Positions 58,331 to 64,000 of a DNA stretch of 64,000 bases are shown here, piece by piece. The stretch covers positions 1 through 64,000 of the forward strand of contig JAGFNQ010008748.1 in the NCBI GenBank assembly GCA_024364735.1, given 5' to 3'. Made by a program: the position numbers and the translations under genes. The notes below the pieces were generated by a model. The model was given only the letters and a program-made list of their open reading frames with translations, had not been told where the DNA came from and did no database searches. Position 1 is the first letter of the stretch. Each line of letters opens with the position of its first letter. This DNA comes from Boesenbergia rotunda (lineage: Eukaryota > Streptophyta > Magnoliopsida > Zingiberales > Zingiberaceae).

Positions 58331-59559
58331 AATTTTTGTTGATGTTGTTGCTGTTGAGTGGATCATGTGTTTTTTTTTCTCTGCTGTTTTCATTGATTTT
58401 AGTAGAATAATGCATTTTGTTCCATATCTACTGATCCCATGTAATCTCAAGTGTTTGGTGGTACTTCTTCATCGTTATTAGTCATTTTTGCATAATGCCG
58501 CCAAATTCCTTTGCAAAACAGTTAAATCTTTGACGGTCTTCCTTTCCTGTTTATTTCCATGTAGATAGTCGATGGAGAGTTTATGGATGAAATTCTAAAT
58601 TCGTTAATTCAGATCTCACTCACTTATATCCTCCGAGCAACTCAAGTTATCTAAGGTAATACAGGATATTTACTTATACACATGATTTCTTATACCTTGT
58701 TAATCACAGAAGTATGATGCCTTTTTCTTGTTTCTGAAGGAAAATTTTTTCTCCATTACATCATAACAGATTGAATCAAAGTTTGTAGGTTTATTAAGAA
58801 TATCCAATTGGAGCCTTAATAAATTGTTTAGAAGCATAGATATTTGTAAGCCAAATGGATATTTGAAATAAACTTCAAATTCTTATCTGCTTTAGATTTA
58901 TGTATATTTCCATGATATTTCATACTAGGAAAAACTAAAACAATCATTTATTGTTGTTCAATGTTTATTAATACTACTGCATATGCTTGTTTGTTCCAAA
59001 GCTGATAACCCTTGAAATTTACCTACACTCGGTGAGTCCTCATCACCGCAATTAGCTTAGTTTCTCTTTGTTGTTTAATATTAACTATTTAACTGCTATG
59101 CAAGTTAAAAATTTCTCTTAGTGTAATTTAAACTGGTGATTTCTGTCGTGCCCACTTATTTGTAATTAACAATGGAACTCTATAGTAACTCATTTACATC
59201 CCCAAAAGCTGTATTTTGGGTACTAGATAGATGTGCTCTTGAGTTTTGATCAAGATGTATCCCATAAACAAAGCTTTTTCTATATTGATATTATGGAATT
59301 ATAGCGAATATAGAAGATAGAGAATGATTTCTAAGTGAGAAAAGGTGAAATTTATCAATGAAATGAGTGTTGATTCGAGTATAAGAATATAAATATTATA
59401 TCACGACACAAATTTTTATTAAGGTGGATGATTTCACAAGGATACTTGTTTACGGTCATTATGTCAATTTCAAATTTTATCCTAATGTTTGATCACAAAA
59501 CCTAATAATGTGTATTTATGATTTTGATTATGTGACTTCTTTTCCATAGGTGTTAGTAG

Positions 59560-60512
59560 TGCTTACTTACTATGCATCTCACCTACAACACCACTCCGAC
59601 TGCACTATGGAATCATAATGCTAGTAGCGAAGTCAAGTCAATCAAAACAGTTGCTAAGGTAAACATTTAATTTAATTAGTTGTGATATATATTGTTAAGC
59701 TTTTGATACATAATGTTTGTAACGCAGAAGAGTTGTTCTTCATCGACCAACAAAACTGGGGGCGAGAAAAGGCAAAGATTAATGGAAAGAGCTTCTCCAT
59801 TGTCAACCTTTAAGGTACGGTGATGAATAACGATCAGATCTTTGGCCTTTGTACTAGCTTTCCCTTTTACTTGGTTTGCAGGTGAGGAAGGAGAAATTAG
59901 GAGACAGAATCACTGCTCTTCAGCAGCTAGTTTCGCCTTTTGGCAAGGTTATAATTAATCTCATTAATAAATGAATTTCTTTAGGCTTCTCTTCGATCGT
60001 GTGTGGTTGAGTAATTGAACCATTGATTCCATTAATGACAGACCGATACTGCATCAGTTCTTCAAGAAGCCATTGACTACATTAAGTGCCTTCATGGCCA
60101 AGTTGGTGTAAGTGCAAATTAAACAAAAACACACTGAATCCATCTGACTTTGTATTAACTGTATGATTGAACTTGAGGCTCTCAGCAGTCCCTACTTGAA
60201 ACATGGATTTCCCATCAAACAAAAACAGGTTTACCTTTCTTTGAATTTATTGCTAATCATATATATTAATTATAAATATGCAGCGTATATTTAGTGATTC
60301 CTATTACAATGCAGAGGATATATGAGCAGCTGAAGAAGAATACTGATGAAGAGAAGTGATCGGACCTGGAAAGCAGAGGACTATGCCTGGTTCCGATCAC
60401 CGGCACCTATCCGGCGACTGCAAGTGAGACATCCGTTGATTTCTGGCATCCTGGTTCAGTTCTATTTGGAGGAAGCTTCAGATATAGCAAGAGCAAGCTA
60501 GCTGAAGAGTAG
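59560..60512 (+). pseudogene. Captured bHLH transcription factor gene fragment (bHLH110/112/68-like)
   Basis: Six exons with intact AG/GT borders: about 59560-59658, 59728-59814, 59882-59947, 60042-60107, 60178-60228 and 60315-60512. The third and fourth give VRKEKLGDRITALQQLVSP and TDTASVLQEAIDYIKCLHG, the helix-loop-helix of the plant bHLH68/110/112/123 group, whose basic region is atypical. The fifth gives SSPYLKHGFPIKQ. The last has TGA at 60357-60359 and then, in the same frame, the conserved SDLESRGLCLVPI..VDFWHP and a stop at 60510. The N-terminal half of a normal protein is absent. It has no clear start codon of its own, and two stops lie just before the first exon. Confidence 0.85.
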
Positions 60513-60846
60513 ATGAAGCTGATAAAGAACTAATTAAGCATGTTAAAGTTGAATTGATATGAAGATACAACTAAAGTTGAACCAACTAATTGTAGTGGCA
60601 GCTGAATTTGGAGGAACATTTAATTAACTACTTGAGATAAGGAGAAGATTTTGATTTGTTTATAAGGTTTGATGGACCTTGGTAATTGGCATATATTTGT
60701 CTTCTCGTATGTTTTCCTGCAAAAATCTGAGTGGATGACTTGGCTCTTTTAATGTTCTTTCTAGAATAACGCTAACGTACGTAGTCATCGTGAAGCTCTT
60801 TTATGAAATTATTAATAAATATGAAATTTATATAAAAAATTAAGAC

Positions 60847-61190
60847 TTTTGACACCGGTTGTTTCTAGAACCGGTGTTAAAACATCATTTTTAACACCGG
60901 TTGTTTCTAGAACCGGTGTTAAAAATGATGTTTTAACATCGGTTGTTTCCAGAACCGGTGTTAAAAATGATGTTTTAACACCGGTTGTTTAAAATAACCG
61001 ATGTCTAAAATGGCTTTCCCGCCTCATAATTGAACTTTTAACAACGGTTATTAACCGATGTTAAATCTATATATTACACCGGTTTGTTAACCGGTGTTAA
61101 AAGTCTATACTTACAATGCCGGCTGGATCAACACCGGTTCCGGAACCGGTGTTAAAAGTCGAAAATAACCGGTGTTAAAAGCCTTTTTTC
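60847..61190. repeat. Right subterminal hairpin repeats of the CACTA element
   Basis: Six or more AACACCGGTT(G) / AACCGGTGTTAAAA pairs, spaced 20-50 bp and often joined by GTTTCTAGA. Denser than on the left side. Confidence 0.85.
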
Positions 61191-61201
61191 CACTAGTGAA
61201 A

Positions 61202-61992
61202 GGCTTTTTAAGAACCTCTCCAAGGTTCCCCTTACACCAAGAATGGAGCAACCATGCTCCCCCTTAATCTTGGCTCCCCCTAAACCTAGGGTTTCTAGCA
61301 AAGGTGTGTTTGGTTTCCCAAATTAAACCCAACACTTCTCCCCCTTTGCATAACATCAAAAAGAACCCAACAATATCCCAATTATTGGTTCTTTTAATCC
61401 ACAATGATCCTAAACACAGTGTACTAACCCCCCCTACACTTGTTTTACATCATTTGGACACCAAACCAGCTGCTGATACACAAATCAGCCTTTACCAGTC
61501 GACTGCCCCAAATGGCAGTCGACTGATACTCTGAAACACAGAATTTCAGCCTTTTCTGACGAAATTCAGAAATGCGCCAAAAATTTCATAAATTTTCAAA
61601 AATTCCCAAATTTTGTGGTGAGGATTGTGGTACCCATATCTATTTGGGAAAAATACATTCCAAAATGTATCTATCACCATTCCCAAGTTTTACACAAAAC
61701 CCAAAACTAGCTAAAAACTTCAATCAAACTTTGACCTAAAGTCTTAGTTTTGGTCTCCACTTGATGTCTCTGTCCATGCCATCCCACAATGCATCCCTAG
61801 CATTGATTTACATGGCATTTAATCATCAAAAACCAACTTTGATGCTATATGACCTTAATGTCATATTTCCATACATGAAACATAAATCTAACGTGCCAAA
61901 TCTCATGAATTGAGACTCAAGTCCATCTCTAATTCTTTTGGCATACTCCATGGTCCATCTAGACCTCTAGGAGCACCTCTCCCAAGATCCAT
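61202..61992 (-). other. Non-coding internal region of copy B
   Basis: No ORF that I recognise. A CAGTCGACTG module is at 61497-61527. Corresponds to the region after gag in copy A. Confidence 0.65.
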
Positions 61993-63676
61993 TCACCACA
62001 TATCCCAAAGGCTCCTAGAGCTCTCCTTTGAGCTCTTAGCCCTAGCTACCTCCCTAGATGACTCAACCATCACTAGGCCACATCGATGTTCCACCGGTGA
62101 CTCTGGGCCTACAAACTTGACACTCTTAACCTTAGACACCTCATCTTTGGTTAAGTCCTTCTTTTTCCTATTAAATGGCATCCCCTTGACATTTTTGGAC
62201 TCCCCCTTCTTGCCATAATCATATGCTACTCTAGCATATTTCTTCCCCTTCGCATGGGAGTTCTTAGACTGGTATCCCAACTCCAATCTATCATTGGTGT
62301 GGTTTAAACCACCCAACACCATATCTAAACCCTTAGATCCAATAGTGAATCTCTCTAGGGTTTTCTCTAATCTATCAAGCTTTTCCCTTAAAGCTTGATT
62401 TTCCCTTTCTAGGTTCCTAAACCTAGAATCCACATGTCCACTTTGGATATTCCTAGACCTACCCACCTTTCTAGGTATATGCCTTCTCTTCTTGGGATTT
62501 ATGCCTTGATCCTTAGGTACAAGGGTCTTAGGTCTACAATGATGCATGCTTTTCCTAGGGTTTTGATCTACCTTGTTAACCCTATTCCTATCATTATATC
62601 TAAATCCAAAATTGTGCACAAGTAAGCAATTTTCATTATTTCTAGCATGCATGGTTGAATAATTTGCACGATTTTTAACATGCATAAAGGAACTTGAATT
62701 CGAATTACATTTTACCTCAAGGTTAGGAATTACCTCCCTTACCTTTGTAGTTCCCCTTTGATGTGAGCTTCTTCTCTTTACTTCTTTCTCCCACCTTCGT
62801 AAATGCTCCATTTTCTTGAGCTTTCCACTCTTTGGGCATTTTGTGTGGAAGTGCCCTAACTCACCACATGTGAAGCATCGAATCTTCTTTCTTTTAGCTT
62901 GGGCTTCTTCATTCCTACACTCCATGTTAGATTTAGAAGGAATTGAAATAGGTTTAGGGGTTACCTCCTTTTTCTTACTCTTTGGACAATTGTCCTTATA
63001 GTGTCCCTTTTCGTTGCACCCAAAGCATGTGATATGATCCTTGGTCTTTGCTTTGGTGGAGGTGGAGGCTAGGTTGACTTCTTTTTCAACCTTGGATGAA
63101 GTGGATGCTTCCTCTTGTTCCGGCATTGGAGATGATCTCTTATCTTTTTATGCCACTTCACTTGAGGAGGTAGATGATTCTTCTTCCTTTTTCTCCTCTT
63201 TGGATGTCGAGCTCCTCTTCTTGGACCATTAAGCCCAATTCCTTGGGCTCTTCTTCTTCTTCTACTCGTGTAGGGTTTTCATGAAGTGCTACTAGCTTGC
63301 TCCATAATTCCTTAGTATCCCTATACTCACCTATTCTATCCAAAATGTCATTAGGTATTAAATTGATTAACATTTTGGTTACCTTGTTATTGATTTTGGA
63401 ATGATGAATTTGCTCCTCGGTCCACTTCTTCTTCTTAAGAATCCTTCCCCTTTTGTCCTTGGGAGAATCAAAGCTTATTTCTATTCACATCCAATCTTCA
63501 AAATTAGTCATTAGAAAATATGACATTTTACCTTTCCAATATGCGAAATCGTCGTGGTCGTACAAAGGTGGAATCCAGATATTCCATCCTAGCGGACCTT
63601 CTCCTTCCATTTTCCTCTTGCCTTTTGCTCTCCTGGCGATTAGTCCGTAGATGAGCGACCCCGGCTCTGATACCAC
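61993..63676 (-). pseudogene. gag: Gag of gag-only element, copy B
   Basis: The C-terminal part (61993-63126) is one 377-codon frame with zinc knuckles CFGCNEKGHYKDNC and CFTCGELGHFHTKC, a basic middle and a coiled coil LERENQALREKLDRLEKTL, as in copy A. It extends about 60 codons beyond the place where copy A is frameshifted. The N-terminal capsid part (63158-63676) is in pieces: IPPLYDHDDFAYWKGKM, then LINLIPNDILDRIGEYRDTKE and LWSKLVALHE. The W lost in copy A is kept here. At least two frame breaks. Confidence 0.87.
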
Positions 63677-63677
63677 T

Positions 63678-64000
63678 TGTTAGATCTTGTACAGTTGCTA
63701 GAGGAGGGGTGAATAGCACTTTGTTGGCTTTCTTGTACCTACATTGTTAGTTGCGCAAGCGGGAATACAAACAAAACAATAAATAATAAGAAAACAATGC
63801 TAACACAGAGAGATTTACTTGGTATCCACCCCTAAAGGTGACTAATCCAAGAATCCTTCGGTGGATCACTCCTCGGATAACCTCCGGCTAGGCCTTGTCG
63901 CTCCTTGTGGGTGGAGAAACCTCGCCACAACACCTCGACAATATCTGAGCACCAAGACTACTATTTGGCTCTTACCCAAAGCCAAATTCGTCAGAGAGTC
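63678..64000 (-). repeat. 5' LTR of gag-only copy B, truncated by window end
   Basis: TGTTAGATCTTGTACAG and onward matches 56285 onward closely. The primer site AGTGGTATCAGAG (minus strand) adjoins it. Confidence 0.9.

Larger units (their letters stand above)
57547..61198. mobile_element. Non-autonomous CACTA transposon carrying host gene fragments (Pack-CACTA)
   Basis: 3652 bp from CACTAGTACAAAAAAG to CTTTTTTCCACTAGTG with TSD AAA at 57544-57546 and 61199-61201. The terminal inverted repeat extends about 28 bp with few mismatches. Subterminal hairpins based on ACCGGT occur at both ends. There is no transposase. The interior holds a GC-rich gene-like piece (57834-58330) and six bHLH exons (59560-60512). 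It is inserted in the 3' non-coding region of copy B. Confidence 0.92.
28605..64000 (-). mobile_element. Gag-only LTR retrotransposon X, antisense, interrupted and truncated
   Basis: The 3' LTR is 28605-30308 and the 5' LTR starts at 54386. The internal region is 30309-32226 joined to 52572-54385 after removal of the solo LTR at 32227, about 3.7 kb. It carries a short gag with two zinc knuckles next to the primer site and nothing else coding. The 5' LTR is cut at 56284 by copy B, and its last ~40 bp lie beyond the window. The left flank AGTAG is the presumed TSD. Confidence 0.82.
56285..64000 (-). mobile_element. Gag-only LTR retrotransposon, copy B, antisense, cut by window end
   Basis: The 3' LTR is 56285-57280. 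The polypurine tract in reverse starts at 57281 (ATCTCCCCCTTTTCGATG). Gag occupies 61993-63676, the primer site lies at about 63664-63677 and the 5' LTR starts at 63678 and runs off the window. Same family and layout as copy A, again without pol. A CACTA element (57547-61198) sits between gag and the 3' LTR. Confidence 0.9.

Noticed and set aside
61910..63232. Plus-strand ORFs at 61910, 62434, 62816 and 63041
   Set aside because: All are opposite-strand shadows of the copy B gag.

Overview
This is a transposon-dense stretch of plant nuclear DNA. The element families (Ty3/gypsy Tekay chromovirus, Athila and Tat; Ty1/copia-type gag with CCHC knuckles; a CACTA DNA transposon) are all plant families. 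GC-rich promoters and the high LTR load fit a large-genome monocot. A ginger-family source is only a guess. I found no intact host gene. The one recognisable host-derived coding sequence is a bHLH gene fragment carried inside a CACTA transposon. Almost every boundary below rests on TG..CA termini plus a target-site duplication (TSD) read directly from the sequence.

Layout. 1-8505: a Tekay chromovirus whose 5' LTR is cut by the window edge, with gag-pol-chromodomain full of frame breaks and a 2340-bp 3' LTR. 8506-11816: older debris, comprising an LTR tail, a Tat-type integrase remnant with its 3' tandem array, a MITE-like element between two ~250-bp direct repeats, and a decayed coiled-coil ORF. 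12402-13712: a solo LTR. 13955-23034: a complete non-autonomous retrotransposon coding for gag only (copy A), interrupted by a 3.3-kb Tekay-like solo LTR (17592-20929). 23137-28159: an old antisense Athila solo LTR, itself interrupted by a 2.4-kb solo LTR (25072-27497).

28605 to beyond the right edge: an antisense gag-only element X. Into X went a copia-type solo LTR (32227-52566). Into that LTR went an 18.9-kb Athila (32582-51495, two 2516-bp LTRs, TSD GTGGG). Into the Athila went two more solo LTRs (40874-44130 and 46739-48077). The 5' LTR of X carries a 233-bp mini solo LTR and is broken by a second gag-only element, copy B (56285 to beyond 64000, antisense). Copy B carries a 3652-bp CACTA element (57547-61198) that has captured the last exons of a bHLH gene.

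How parts relate. The gag-only elements (A, B, X) lack protease, integrase, RT and RNase H, so they would need a partner element for mobility. The most unusual recurring signals are palindromes: 31-33 bp near-perfect inverted repeats built on CAGTCGACTG in the gag-only and Tekay elements, GGCGCC hairpin strings just upstream of TATA boxes in the copia-type LTRs, and ACCGGT hairpins in the CACTA ends. A second signal is an antisense tRNA-like module with A and B boxes at the same place in all three complete Tekay-type LTRs. All identities are read by eye; no database search was run.
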